Below the pieces are notes generated by a model. The model searched no databases. It was not told the origin of the DNA and saw nothing but the letters and a program-made list of their open reading frames with translations. A stretch of 64,000 bases of DNA from NCBI GenBank assembly GCA_963799315.1, contig CAWCWP010000001.1, positions 806,001 through 870,000 on the forward strand. Reading direction: 5' to 3'. Below, in pieces: positions 29,805 through 39,034 of this stretch. Position 1 is the first letter of the stretch. Every line of letters begins with the position of its first letter. Position numbers and translations under genes: made by a program. This stretch comes from Parerythrobacter_A sp963799315 (GTDB taxonomy: Bacteria > Pseudomonadota > Alphaproteobacteria > Sphingomonadales > Sphingomonadaceae).

Positions 29805-30998
29805 ATGAAACGCAATTCGGCCATCGGGCGCGTCGTCGCCTTTGCCACCGCGACGGTATTGCTGGCCGGGTGCCAGATCATTCCCAATGCCAGCAGGCCG
29901 ACCGCCAGCGCACCGCAGCCGCAGCAGACGACGGCAGGGGTGCCGCAGCAACCCTCCACCGAACCCAGCGCGACAGCCCTGCCCGCCGGTGACAGTGCGC
30001 GGCACCGGGTCGCGCTGCTGCTGCCCATGTCCGGAGAGAACGGCAAGGTCGGCAATTCCATCGCCAACGCCACGATGATGGCGATCCTGGATACCAATGC
30101 GACCGACCTGCGCATAACCACATACGACACTGCCGGCGGTGCGCGGGCGGCGGCACGGCGGGCTGTGGAAGACGGCAACAAGCTGATCCTCGGCCCGCTG
30201 GTCGGCTCAAACGTTACGCAGGTGCTGGCCGAAGCGCGGCCCGCAAATGTGCCGATCATCACCTATTCCAACGATGCCAGCGTGGCGGCGGCGGATGTGC
30301 TGGTGATGGGTCAGGTGCCTGCGCAGTCCATCGTCCGCACGGTCGGCTATGCCCGCGAACGTGGCGCGCGCAATTTCGCGTCCATCGTGCCGTTCGGCGA
30401 ATATGGCACGCAGGTTGCCGATGCCTTTGCCACGGCGGTGCGCGATGCGGGCGGGCGGATGGTCGCCAATGAAACCTACGAACGCGGCAATACCTCGATT
30501 GTCGGCGCGTCGCGGCGGATTGCGCAGAATGGCGGATACGATACCGTGCTGGTTGCCGATGGTTCGCGCCTTGCCGCACTGGCCGCCAACGAACTGCGCC
30601 CGCGCGGGCAAGGCACGACGCAACTGCTCGGCACCGAATTGCTGAGCGGCGAAGCGGGCGTCACGCGCACGCCGTCGATGCGCGGCATGGTGTTTTCCGC
30701 TATCTCCGACCAGCGGTTCAAACGCTTTTCGGAAAGCTACAGCGAACGGTTCGGCGAACAGCCCTATCGCATCGCCACGCTGGGCTATGACAGTGTGCTG
30801 CTGACCCTGCGCGTGGCGCGCGACTGGAAAATGGGGCGCGACTTTCCGACCGGGCAACTGCGCGACAGCGGCGGCTTCCTCGGGCTGGACGGGCCGTTCC
30901 GGTTCGGGCGCAGCGGCGTGATCGAACGCGCGATGGAAGTGCGCGAAATTCGTGACGGGCAAGTCGTCATCGTCGCCCCCGCGCCGACCAGCTTCTAG
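29805..30998 (+). CDS. Penicillin-binding protein activator (LpoA-like) lipoprotein
   Basis: A 397-residue lipoprotein: the signal ends TVLLAGC with Cys as lipidation site, then a Pro/Gln-rich linker leads into a periplasmic-binding-protein fold (ALLLPMSGENGKVGNSI, LILGPLVGSNVTQVL, YSNDASVAAADVLVMG). Proteins of this type, encoded opposite rsmI, activate PBP1a-class peptidoglycan synthases in gammaproteobacteria; the alphaproteobacterial role is inferred. The start ATG 29805 is chosen because the signal peptide begins there. Confidence 0.82.
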   Translation: MKRNSAIGRVVAFATATVLLAGCQIIPNASRPTASAPQPQQTTAGVPQQPSTEPSATALPAGDSARHRVALLLPMSGENGKVGNSIANATMMAILDTNATDLRITTYDTAGGARAAARRAVEDGNKLILGPLVGSNVTQVLAEARPANVPIITYSNDASVAAADVLVMGQVPAQSIVRTVGYARERGARNFASIVPFGEYGTQVADAFATAVRDAGGRMVANETYERGNTSIVGASRRIAQNGGYDTVLVADGSRLAALAANELRPRGQGTTQLLGTELLSGEAGVTRTPSMRGMVFSAISDQRFKRFSESYSERFGEQPYRIATLGYDSVLLTLRVARDWKMGRDFPTGQLRDSGGFLGLDGPFRFGRSGVIERAMEVREIRDGQVVIVAPAPTSF

Positions 30999-31014
30999 GA
31001 AAGGGCGCAGCGCG

Positions 31015-33006
31015 ATGGCGGACGACCTGTTCGAAGGCGACCCGGCCTCAAGCGGCGATTACGATGCCTCGTCCATCGAGGTGCTGGAAGGGCTGGAACC
31101 CGTCCGCCGCCGCCCCGGCATGTATATCGGCGGCACGGACGACCGCGCGCTGCACCACCTCGCTGCCGAGGTTATCGACAACGCGATGGATGAAGCCGTC
31201 GCCGGACATGCCACGCGCATCGAAGTGTCGCTGGAAGAAGGCAACCGCCTGTCCGTGACCGATAACGGGCGCGGCATTCCGGTTGACGAGCATCCCAAGT
31301 TTCCGGGCAAGTCCACGCTCGAAGTGATCATGGGCACACTGCATTCGGGCGGCAAGTTTTCGGGCAAGGCCTATGCGACGTCGGGCGGCCTGCACGGCGT
31401 CGGTGTCAGCGTGGTCAACGCATTGAGCAGCGATACCGTGGTCGAGGTCGCGCGCGACCGCCAGCTTTACCGGCAAAGCTTCGCGCGTGGCGAAACGCTG
31501 GGCAAGATCGAAGACCTCGGCCCCACGCCGAACCGGCGCGGCACCACCGTTACCTTTACGCCCGACACCGAGATATTCGGCGACCGCCAGTTCCGCCCGC
31601 GCCGCCTGTTCCGGCTCGCCCGGTCCAAGGCGTATCTGTTCGCGGGCGTCGAAATCCGGTGGAAATGCGCCGAGGCGCTGGCCAGCGAAGACGTGCCTGC
31701 CGAGGCCGTGTTCAAGTTTCCCGGCGGGCTTGCAGACCACCTCGCCGAACAAATCGGCACGCGCGAATGCGTCACCGCCAAGCCGTTTTCGGGCGCGCAG
31801 GACTTCCCCGATGACGAGGGCGGCGTCTCGCAGGGGCGCGTCGAGTGGGCCTGCGCCTGGCCGCTCTATTCCGAAGGCACGACCAGCTGGTATTGCAACA
31901 CCGTGCCGACGCCCGATGGCGGCACGCACGAACAGGGCTTGCGCGCCGCACTGACCAAGGGACTGCGCGCATTCGGCGAGCTGACCGGCACCAAGAAGGC
32001 CAAAGACCTGACGGCGGACGACATCATGACCGGCGGCGAGGTGATGCTGAGCGTCTTCATCCGCGAGCCGTCGTTCCAAAGCCAGACCAAGGACCGGCTC
32101 ACCAGCCCTGAAGCCGCGCGTCTGGTTGAAAACGCGGTGCGCGACCATTTCGACCATTTCCTGACCGACAACATGGATCGCGGCAAGGCGCTGCTGGGCC
32201 AGATCATGGAGCGGATGGACGAGCGCCTGCGCCGCAAGCAGGAACGCGAGATCAAGCGAAAGACCGCGACCAATGCAAAGAAGCTGCGCCTGCCCGGCAA
32301 GCTGACCGATTGCAGCGGCGGGGGGACGGCGGAAACCGAGCTGTTCATCGTGGAAGGCGACAGCGCGGGCGGCAGCGCGAAGCAGGCGCGCGACCGTAAG
32401 ACGCAGGCCATCCTGCCAATACGCGGCAAGATCCTGAATGTCGCCAGCGCCACGGCGGACAAGATCGCCGCCAATGCCGAAATCGCCGATCTCGGCCTCG
32501 CGCTGGGATGCGGCACGGGCCAGCATTGCGACCCCGAACAGCTGCGTTACGACCGCGTCATCATCATGACCGATGCCGATGTGGACGGCGCGCATATCGC
32601 CACGCTGCTGATGACCTATTTCTTCCAGGAAATGGCGGAGATCGTGAAGCAGGGGCACCTGTTCCTGGCCCAGCCGCCGCTCTATCGCCTGAGCGCGGGC
32701 AAGGAGAGTCGCTACGCCCGCGACGACGCGCACCGCGCCGAGCTGGAAGCGACGGTATTCAAAGGCAGAAATGTCGACGTCGGGCGCTTCAAGGGCCTTG
32801 GCGAAATGAACCCGTCGCAACTGCGCGAAACCACGATGGACCCCGCCAGCCGCAGCCTGATACGCATCACCCTGCCTCCCGAATTCGAGGATCGCGCGGC
32901 GGTGAAGGAACTGGTCGCGCAACTGATGGGCCGCAATCCCGAACACCGCTTCAATTTCATCCAGAACCGCGCGGGCGACATGGATCGGGAGATGATCGAT
33001 GCGTAA
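31015..33006 (+). CDS. parE: DNA topoisomerase IV subunit B
   Basis: A 663-residue type IIA topoisomerase subunit that decatenates chromosomes with ParC. The GHKL ATPase has EVIDNAMDEAVAG, VTDNGRGIPVDEHP and GGLHGVGVSVVNALS. The TOPRIM domain shows FIVEGDSAGGSAKQARDR, PIRGKILNV and DADVDGAHI. The C-terminus ends NPEHRFNFIQNRA. It is ParE and not GyrB by its length and the absence of the GyrB insert. The start of the next gene lies within its last codons (8-base overlap). Confidence 0.94.
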   Translation: MADDLFEGDPASSGDYDASSIEVLEGLEPVRRRPGMYIGGTDDRALHHLAAEVIDNAMDEAVAGHATRIEVSLEEGNRLSVTDNGRGIPVDEHPKFPGKSTLEVIMGTLHSGGKFSGKAYATSGGLHGVGVSVVNALSSDTVVEVARDRQLYRQSFARGETLGKIEDLGPTPNRRGTTVTFTPDTEIFGDRQFRPRRLFRLARSKAYLFAGVEIRWKCAEALASEDVPAEAVFKFPGGLADHLAEQIGTRECVTAKPFSGAQDFPDDEGGVSQGRVEWACAWPLYSEGTTSWYCNTVPTPDGGTHEQGLRAALTKGLRAFGELTGTKKAKDLTADDIMTGGEVMLSVFIREPSFQSQTKDRLTSPEAARLVENAVRDHFDHFLTDNMDRGKALLGQIMERMDERLRRKQEREIKRKTATNAKKLRLPGKLTDCSGGGTAETELFIVEGDSAGGSAKQARDRKTQAILPIRGKILNVASATADKIAANAEIADLGLALGCGTGQHCDPEQLRYDRVIIMTDADVDGAHIATLLMTYFFQEMAEIVKQGHLFLAQPPLYRLSAGKESRYARDDAHRAELEATVFKGRNVDVGRFKGLGEMNPSQLRETTMDPASRSLIRITLPPEFEDRAAVKELVAQLMGRNPEHRFNFIQNRAGDMDREMIDA

Positions 33007-34285
33007 TGTATTTATCGCGTTCCTGTTGGCGTTCTCTGTAGCACCGCTGGCCGCACAGGAGTCGGAGCCGATGACGCCGGAAGCCACGACTCCTTCCCCC
33101 CTTGAGGATCGCAGCAACGATGTCGAACGCTGGCTGCGCGGCGAAGTGGAAAGCACCGACTTGTTCACGGACGCTTTTCTGGAAGCCCTTCCGCCCGCGC
33201 AGCTTGCCGCCTTCAACGCAGGGCTGGTGACGCAATATGGTCCGGTCGTCGGGGTCGAAAACCTTAAGGCTTTCACGCCCGAAGTCGCCGCTTTCGATAT
33301 CCGGTTCGAGCGTGCCATCGGCAAGGCGGAGATGCGGATCGACCCGGCGCAGAACTATCGCATCAGCGAGCTGCTCATCCGCAGCGTGGTGCCCGTCAAT
33401 GACGATCTGGCGACGATAGAACGCGACCTCGACGCCTTGCCCGGACAGGTCGAGGTCTGGTTCGGGCCGTTGGCGCAAGGTGCAGAACCTGTGCTGAGCG
33501 TGGGCGACGGGCGGCAGATGGCAATCGGTTCGACCTTCAAGCTCTACGTTCTGTCGGCGCTGGCCGATGCCGTGCAGCGCGGCGAGCGGTCGTGGGACGA
33601 CGTCGTGCCGCTCGATGTCAGCAGCTTTCCCAGTGGGCAAATGCAACGCTGGCCGCGCGGCGTACCGGTGACGCTGCACACGCTGGCGACGATGATGGTC
33701 TCGGTCAGCGACAACACCGCGACCGACCAGCTGATAAAGGTGCTTGGGCGCGAGGCTGTGGAGGGGCACCTCCTGCGCATCGGGCACGATATGCCGGAAC
33801 GAACGCTGCCTTTCCTGACCACGCTGGAACTGTTCCACCTGAAAGGCGACGAGGCGCTGGGCGCGGAGTATGCCGCCGCCTCCACCAAGGCGCGCGTCCG
33901 CATACTCGCCGATCTGGAAAGCACCCTGCGCGGCCGCGCGCGCAATGCGACGGCGCCCAGCTTCACACAGCCCAACCGGATCGACACGCTGGAATGGTTT
34001 GCCGGGCGCGACGACCTGCTGCGCCTGATGCGCCACCTGACCACCGGGACGGACGAAACCGCGCGCACGATCATGGCGGTGAACCCCTCGCTGGCAGGCG
34101 CGAACGATCGCTGGCGCTATGCCGGATACAAGGGCGGGTCCGAACCGGGCGTGCTCAATCTCAGTTGGCTGCTGCGCGACGAGGCGGGCGAATGGAACGC
34201 GCTGCTTATGTCGTGGAACGATCCCGACACCGCCCTGCCCGACGGCGCACTGGAAGCCATCGCCACCCGCATTCTCGCGCAATAG
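32999..34285 (+). CDS. Class A beta-lactamase-related serine hydrolase, exported
   Basis: A 428-residue secreted protein with signal MRNVFIAFLLAFSVAPLAAQ. The catalytic domain begins near residue 160. It has the SxxK motif in GSTFKLY, an SDN triad in MVSVSDNTATDQL and a KTG-like YKGGSEPG. These are the penicilloyl-serine enzyme motifs. The N-terminal 150 residues resemble an NTF2/Cpd-like accessory domain. No clear omega-loop Glu was recognised, so it is probably a cell-wall or ester hydrolase, not a resistance enzyme. It overlaps parE by 8 bases and may be cotranscribed. Confidence 0.78.
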   Translation: MRNVFIAFLLAFSVAPLAAQESEPMTPEATTPSPLEDRSNDVERWLRGEVESTDLFTDAFLEALPPAQLAAFNAGLVTQYGPVVGVENLKAFTPEVAAFDIRFERAIGKAEMRIDPAQNYRISELLIRSVVPVNDDLATIERDLDALPGQVEVWFGPLAQGAEPVLSVGDGRQMAIGSTFKLYVLSALADAVQRGERSWDDVVPLDVSSFPSGQMQRWPRGVPVTLHTLATMMVSVSDNTATDQLIKVLGREAVEGHLLRIGHDMPERTLPFLTTLELFHLKGDEALGAEYAAASTKARVRILADLESTLRGRARNATAPSFTQPNRIDTLEWFAGRDDLLRLMRHLTTGTDETARTIMAVNPSLAGANDRWRYAGYKGGSEPGVLNLSWLLRDEAGEWNALLMSWNDPDTALPDGALEAIATRILAQ

Positions 34286-34321
34286 GCACGCGCTTTAATC
34301 ATTACAGATGACAGGACCGAC

Positions 34322-35173
34322 ATGACAGACCGCTTCACCGGCACCGAAGACTACATCGCAACCGACGATCTCAAGGTCGCCGTCGATGCTGCCGTAACAC
34401 TGCGCCGCCCGCTGCTGGTGAAGGGCGAACCCGGCACCGGCAAAACGGTGCTGGCGCATGAAGTCGCCAAGGCCATCGGCGCGCCGCTGATCGAGTGGAA
34501 CGTCAAATCCACCACCAAGGCGCAGCAGGGCCTGTACGAATACGACGCAGTTGCCCGCCTGCGCGACGGCCAGCTGGGCGATGAGCGGGTCCACGACATC
34601 AAGAACTACATCAAGCGCGGCAAGCTGTGGGATGCGTTTACCGCGCCCGAATTGCCGGTGCTGCTGATCGACGAGATCGACAAGGCCGACATCGAGTTTC
34701 CCAACGACCTGTTGCAGGAACTCGACCGCATGAGCTTCGACGTTTACGAAACACAGGAGCGGGTGACGGCGACCGAGCGGCCCATTGTGGTCATCACGTC
34801 CAACAACGAAAAGGAGCTGCCCGACGCTTTCCTGCGCCGCTGTTTCTTCCACTACATCAAGTTTCCCGACCGCGAGACGATGCGCGAAATCATCGCGGTG
34901 CATTTCCCCGATATCCAGAAGACGCTGGTGACCAAGGCGATGGACGTCTTCTACGAACTGCGCGACGTGCCCGGCCTGAAGAAGAAGCCCAGCACCAGCG
35001 AGCTGCTCGACTGGCTTAAGCTGCTGCTGAACGAGGACATGCCACTGGAAGTGCTGCAGGACAGCAACCCCAACACCGCCATCCCCCCGCTGCACGGCGC
35101 GCTGCTGAAGAACGAGCAGGACGTGATGCTGTTCGAACGGCTGGCGTTCATGTCGCGGCGGCAACAGACGTGA
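34322..35173 (+). CDS. MoxR-family AAA+ ATPase
   Basis: A 283-residue AAA+ ATPase. Walker A is GEPGTGKT (residues 35-42), Walker B LLIDEIDKAD, sensor 1 VVITSNNEKELPDAF, and an arginine finger in FLRRCFF. The MoxR group acts as a chaperone that matures metal or cofactor proteins together with a VWA protein. A CoxE-type VWA gene lies 2.6 kb downstream on the same strand and is the likely partner, although two genes intervene. Confidence 0.88.
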   Translation: MTDRFTGTEDYIATDDLKVAVDAAVTLRRPLLVKGEPGTGKTVLAHEVAKAIGAPLIEWNVKSTTKAQQGLYEYDAVARLRDGQLGDERVHDIKNYIKRGKLWDAFTAPELPVLLIDEIDKADIEFPNDLLQELDRMSFDVYETQERVTATERPIVVITSNNEKELPDAFLRRCFFHYIKFPDRETMREIIAVHFPDIQKTLVTKAMDVFYELRDVPGLKKKPSTSELLDWLKLLLNEDMPLEVLQDSNPNTAIPPLHGALLKNEQDVMLFERLAFMSRRQQT

Positions 35174-36231
35174 TGCGTGCGTTGTTGGCAGCGGGCGCGA
35201 TCTGCCTCGCAGCGGTGCCCGCCAGCGCGTTGGCGCAGTCACGCGCGCCCGTTCCGGTCGAACTGGAAGCGACATGGCAGCATAAACACACCAGCCTGTC
35301 GGTCCCGCCCGAAATCTCGGGCTTCAAGCGCACCGAAATCATCGATGCGTCGGAGAACGAATACGACGTCGCCATCAAGTTCGAAAATCCGCAAACGGGC
35401 AGCTTCGCCACGCTCTACATCTACCGCACGGGTGTAATGTCGGTGCCCCTATGGGCCGAACGCACCGCAAACCTGATACTCGGCAATGACAGGCTCGGCA
35501 CGGTCGATATGGATAACGTAATCCATCGTTCGTTCACGCCGGCAAACGGTTCGGGCGATAACAGCGGTGCCTTGGTCGTTGCACCGCTCGATGGCGAAGG
35601 GTTGACGGCAACTGCATTGGCGCTTTTCGCGCATGACGACTGGCTGGTAAAAATTCGCATCAGTTCAGGCACGGATGATCGGGACGCGCTTGCCGCAAAA
35701 ACGGAGGTGTTCGCGTCCATGCTATCGCTAGGCACATCCGACACAGGCTATCCGCCCTATGTCCGCATCGGCGATTGCGACAAGCCGATTGCGTTCGGCA
35801 GGAAAGCGAAAGCAATACAGCCGGACATGATGGGGTCCATCATGCTGGGTACCATCCTGTCGGCGCGCGACGAGGCGGTCGAGGACAAGCAACCGGATTT
35901 TCCGACCTACTGCCGCGATGCGTGGTCCACGTCGAATTATTCCCTGTATCGTGCGAATCGGGACATGACGGGCTACGTCGTGCCGCTGAACGATGCCGGT
36001 GTTGCACTATCTGTCGGACGCATATCGGCTAATTGGCTGCTGAAGCCCGCGCGTCAGTATTTAGTGACGATTTCGAACGGCATTATCGAAGAAACCCTGC
36101 CCACGTTCACGAAACTGCCAGCGCCGGAGCAGGCCATAGCCGCATCACGCAACATGGCCGTAATTCACTCGCGCGATACCCGCCCGGATGGTGGGGGCGG
36201 CACTACGATCATGGTTTTGCCGGAAGAGTAG
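35173..36231 (+). CDS. Exported hypothetical protein
   Basis: A 352-residue protein I do not recognise. A signal peptide is clear (ALLAAGAICLAAVPASALAQ). The mature part has no membrane segment. It contains blocks such as KRTEIIDASENEYDVAIKFE and SFATLYIYRTGVMSVPLWA, suggesting a beta-rich fold, and an isolated cysteine pair (GDCDKPIAF, YCRDAWS). ATG 35173 overlaps the moxR TGA by one base, so the two are translationally linked; GTG 35170 is an alternative start. The position between a MoxR ATPase and a VWA protein hints at an envelope role, nothing firmer. Confidence 0.6.
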   Translation: MRALLAAGAICLAAVPASALAQSRAPVPVELEATWQHKHTSLSVPPEISGFKRTEIIDASENEYDVAIKFENPQTGSFATLYIYRTGVMSVPLWAERTANLILGNDRLGTVDMDNVIHRSFTPANGSGDNSGALVVAPLDGEGLTATALALFAHDDWLVKIRISSGTDDRDALAAKTEVFASMLSLGTSDTGYPPYVRIGDCDKPIAFGRKAKAIQPDMMGSIMLGTILSARDEAVEDKQPDFPTYCRDAWSTSNYSLYRANRDMTGYVVPLNDAGVALSVGRISANWLLKPARQYLVTISNGIIEETLPTFTKLPAPEQAIAASRNMAVIHSRDTRPDGGGGTTIMVLPEE

Positions 36232-36240
36232 AAAAGCGGT

Positions 36241-37659
36241 CTAAAACGAATACGCCACCTCGAAATCGCCCCAGCGGCGGCCGTTTATGACGAGCGGGAT
36301 ATAGACGTTGCGGACCACCACGCTGGTTTCTCCGTCGCCCTCCTGTCGGTACACCGCCATCAGGTAAGGCGCATCGCTTTGCTTGGCCTGCTTGTCCGTC
36401 GCGCTGAGCAGGATGCGGCCGTTGCGGCAATAGGTCGTGTCGTGCGGCACATCGCCGGTGGGTGCGCGCGAGCGGTCGGTGGTGTGCGTCGGCAGGAAGC
36501 CGTTCATATCGGCGATGGAGCACATGCGGACCGCGCCGCCCTCGGCCACCATCCGGTCCAGCACGGGACGCCAGTTTATATCGGCCCATGATGTCAGGCG
36601 CGAGCGGTAGCGCACCGGATTGGAGCCTTCGATTTCGACATAGTCCCGGTCGAACAGCGCGTCCGGCGTCAGCGTACCGTCGGCCAGCGCAGCTTCGGTC
36701 AGCACCTTGACCTCGGCGGCATAGACGCTGGCCTTATCCACCATCAGGCTGTCGCGCGGGGACAGGCCCGCCTTGACGATACTGTCGAGCATTCCGCTGG
36801 CGGTCAGTTCCAGTTCGGCCAGCCCGTCATGCGCCTCGTCCAGTCGCGCGGCATTAACGCCTGCGGCTTTAGTGAAGCCCTGCATTTCGCTCTGCACCAG
36901 GTTCACATGCCCGCTGATCGTGCCGGTGGAGCGGGCGATCTGGTCGTTCTGGCGGTCCACTTCCTCCACCAGGTCGGCGACTCCGCCCAGCGTGTATTCG
37001 ATCTGCGTGACCGAATGCTTGGCCCCGCGCGATGCCTCCGCACCGCTTTCGATCTTGGCGATCACGGTGCTGGCCTCGCCATCCAGCGTATCGATGGTCT
37101 GGCCGATCTGTTCGGTGGCGCGGCGGGTTTCCCCGGCCAGCGCCTTCACCTCGTTCGCCACGACGGCAAAGGTCCGCCCCGCATCGCCTGCGCGCATCGC
37201 TTCGATGGTGGCATTAAGCGCGAGAATATTGGTCGTCTCCGCGATCTGGTCGATATCCAGCGCCGATTTGCGCACCTGGTCCATCGCGGCGGCAAAGCCG
37301 GTGATGTGGTGCGTCAGCGTATCGACAAGGTCCAGCAGGCTGCCGATTTCTTTCAGCGATTGCTGGATCTGGTCGGTGCCCTGCCCCACGCGCTCGATGG
37401 CCCGTTCGGATAACAGCCGCGCTTCGTCGCTTGCCTCCACCACCTTGTTCTGGTCCGCTTCCATCTTGCCGATGGTTTCGGCCAGCGCCCCGAACCGCTG
37501 GCCCAGCGATTTGTTGCTTTCGCGGAATGCCTCGATAATCGCCGTCGTGTTCGCGCAGCCGACCGCCAGATCGCCGCAGCGTTCCGAAATCGCGTCAACG
37601 TCGTGGCCTCCGGTGCCATGTTCCCCGACTGGTTCCATCCGTTCGTGCCGCATTATCAC
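36241..37659 (-). CDS. Soluble methyl-accepting chemotaxis protein with C-terminal sensor domain
   Basis: A 472-residue chemoreceptor without membrane helices. Residues of about 20-300 form the coiled-coil signalling domain; the hairpin tip reads IAETTNILALNATIEAMRAG and FAVVANEVKALAGETRRATE. The C-terminal 170 residues form a ligand-binding-like region (DPALFDRDYVEI-like LTPDALFDRDYVEIEG, YCRNGRILLSATDKQAKQS, VYIPLVINGRRWGDFEVAY), a plan seen in cytoplasmic receptors where the sensor follows the signalling part. No che genes are nearby, so it probably joins a chemosensory array encoded elsewhere. ATG 37638 is an alternative start. Confidence 0.83.
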   Translation of the reverse strand: MIMRHERMEPVGEHGTGGHDVDAISERCGDLAVGCANTTAIIEAFRESNKSLGQRFGALAETIGKMEADQNKVVEASDEARLLSERAIERVGQGTDQIQQSLKEIGSLLDLVDTLTHHITGFAAAMDQVRKSALDIDQIAETTNILALNATIEAMRAGDAGRTFAVVANEVKALAGETRRATEQIGQTIDTLDGEASTVIAKIESGAEASRGAKHSVTQIEYTLGGVADLVEEVDRQNDQIARSTGTISGHVNLVQSEMQGFTKAAGVNAARLDEAHDGLAELELTASGMLDSIVKAGLSPRDSLMVDKASVYAAEVKVLTEAALADGTLTPDALFDRDYVEIEGSNPVRYRSRLTSWADINWRPVLDRMVAEGGAVRMCSIADMNGFLPTHTTDRSRAPTGDVPHDTTYCRNGRILLSATDKQAKQSDAPYLMAVYRQEGDGETSVVVRNVYIPLVINGRRWGDFEVAYSF

Positions 37660-37726
37660 CCCGTCTGTGTCATATCGGTCATGCGGACAGCGGTAGGCCG
37701 TGCATGGTTAGCAATCGGTAAACGGT

Positions 37727-37769
37727 GGGGTCCTGTGTTTGGGGCCCTGTGTTTGGGAGCCTCGTGTTT
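37727..37769. repeat. Short tandem repeat, three 14-15 bp units
   Basis: Three imperfect units, GGGGTCCTGTGTTT, GGGGCCCTGTGTTT and GGGAGCCTCGTGTTT, lie head to tail in the gap between the chemoreceptor and the VWA gene. They sit about 50 bases before the VWA gene start and may be regulatory or merely a slippage product. Confidence 0.7.
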
Positions 37770-37818
37770 GGACGCTTTCCATCTGGCGCATTCCGGTTCG
37801 GCGCGGTAGGCAAGGCCC

Positions 37819-39000
37819 ATGTTCTTCAACTTCATGGACGAGCTGCGCGAGGCCGGGATCGGTGCCTCGTTCAAGGAACACCTCACTTTGCTGGAGGCGC
37901 TGGACCGCGACGTGATCGAGCAGACGCCCGAAGCGTTTTACTATCTCAGCCGCGCGACCTTCGTGAAAGACGAGGGGATGCTGGACCGGTTCGACCAGGT
38001 GTTTGCCAAAGTCTTCAAGGGGTTGATGTCCGATTACGGCCAGAACCCGGTCGACATTCCCGAAGACTGGCTGAAAGCTGTCGCCGAGAAGTTCCTTTCC
38101 GAAGAGGAAATGGCCAAGATCGAGAGCCTGGGCGACTGGGACGAGATCATGGACACGCTGAAAAAGCGGCTGGAAGAGCAGGAAGGCAAGCACCAGGGCG
38201 GCAACAAGTGGATCGGCACCGGCGGCACCAGCCCGTTCGGCCATTCCGGCTACAACCCCGAAGGCGTGCGGATCGGCGGCCAGAGCAAGCACAAGCGCGC
38301 CATTAAGGTGTGGGAGAAGCGCGAGTTCGCGAACCTCGACAACACGAAAGAGCTGGGCACACGCAACATCAAGATGGCGCTGCGCCGCCTGCGCCGGTTC
38401 GCGCGGGAGGGCGCGCAGGACGAGCTGGATATCGGCGCGACCATCGACGGCACGGCCAAGCAGGGCTGGCTCGATATTCACATGCGCGCGGAACGCCGCA
38501 ACGCGGTGAAGCTGCTGCTGTTTCTCGATGTGGGCGGGTCGATGGACCCGTTCGTGAAGATGGTGGAGGAGCTGTTCAGCGCCGCGACGGCGGAGTTCAA
38601 GAACCTGGATTTCTTCTACTTCCACAACTGCCTGTATGAAGGCGTATGGAAGGACAATCGCCGCCGCTGGCAGGAGCGGACCAAGACATGGGATATCCTT
38701 CACAAATACGGCCACGATTACAAAGTGCTGTTCGTCGGCGATGCGGCCATGAGTCCCTATGAAATCACCCACCCCGGCGGCAGCGTGGAGCATATGAACG
38801 AGGAAGCGGGGGCGGTCTGGTTGAAACGCGTTGCCAACACCTACCCCGCAACTGTGTGGCTAAACCCCGTGCCCGAAAAGCAGTGGGGCTATTCGCAAAG
38901 CACCACCATGATGAAGCAGCTGGTCGAGGACCGCATGTATCCGCTTACCCTCGACGGGCTGGACGACGCGATGCGTGAATTGAGCCGGAAGGTCGGTTAG
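37819..39000 (+). CDS. VWA domain protein, CoxE-like
   Basis: A 393-residue cytoplasmic protein. The N-terminal 200 residues are the CoxE-type helical region (FMDELREAGIGASFKEHLT, AFYYLSRATFVKDEGMLDRF). The C-terminal VWA domain has the MIDAS metal motif FLDVGGSMDP. CoxE-like proteins work with MoxR ATPases to insert or mature metal centres (CoxD/CoxE). The likely partner ATPase is at 34322. The function on a specific target is unknown. Confidence 0.82.
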   Translation: MFFNFMDELREAGIGASFKEHLTLLEALDRDVIEQTPEAFYYLSRATFVKDEGMLDRFDQVFAKVFKGLMSDYGQNPVDIPEDWLKAVAEKFLSEEEMAKIESLGDWDEIMDTLKKRLEEQEGKHQGGNKWIGTGGTSPFGHSGYNPEGVRIGGQSKHKRAIKVWEKREFANLDNTKELGTRNIKMALRRLRRFAREGAQDELDIGATIDGTAKQGWLDIHMRAERRNAVKLLLFLDVGGSMDPFVKMVEELFSAATAEFKNLDFFYFHNCLYEGVWKDNRRRWQERTKTWDILHKYGHDYKVLFVGDAAMSPYEITHPGGSVEHMNEEAGAVWLKRVANTYPATVWLNPVPEKQWGYSQSTTMMKQLVEDRMYPLTLDGLDDAMRELSRKVG

Positions 39001-39034
39001 GCTTAGGTGCCGTAACGGAAAACGGGAGAAGGCG

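Noticed and set aside
31048..33324. A 758-codon open frame antisense to parE
   Set aside because: Again a codon-bias shadow; composition is Arg/Ala/Gly/His-rich with no motif, and parE is complete.
32999..34285. Beta-lactam resistance gene
   Set aside because: SxxK, SDN and KGG are present but no class A omega-loop Glu was recognised and the protein has a large extra N-terminal region.
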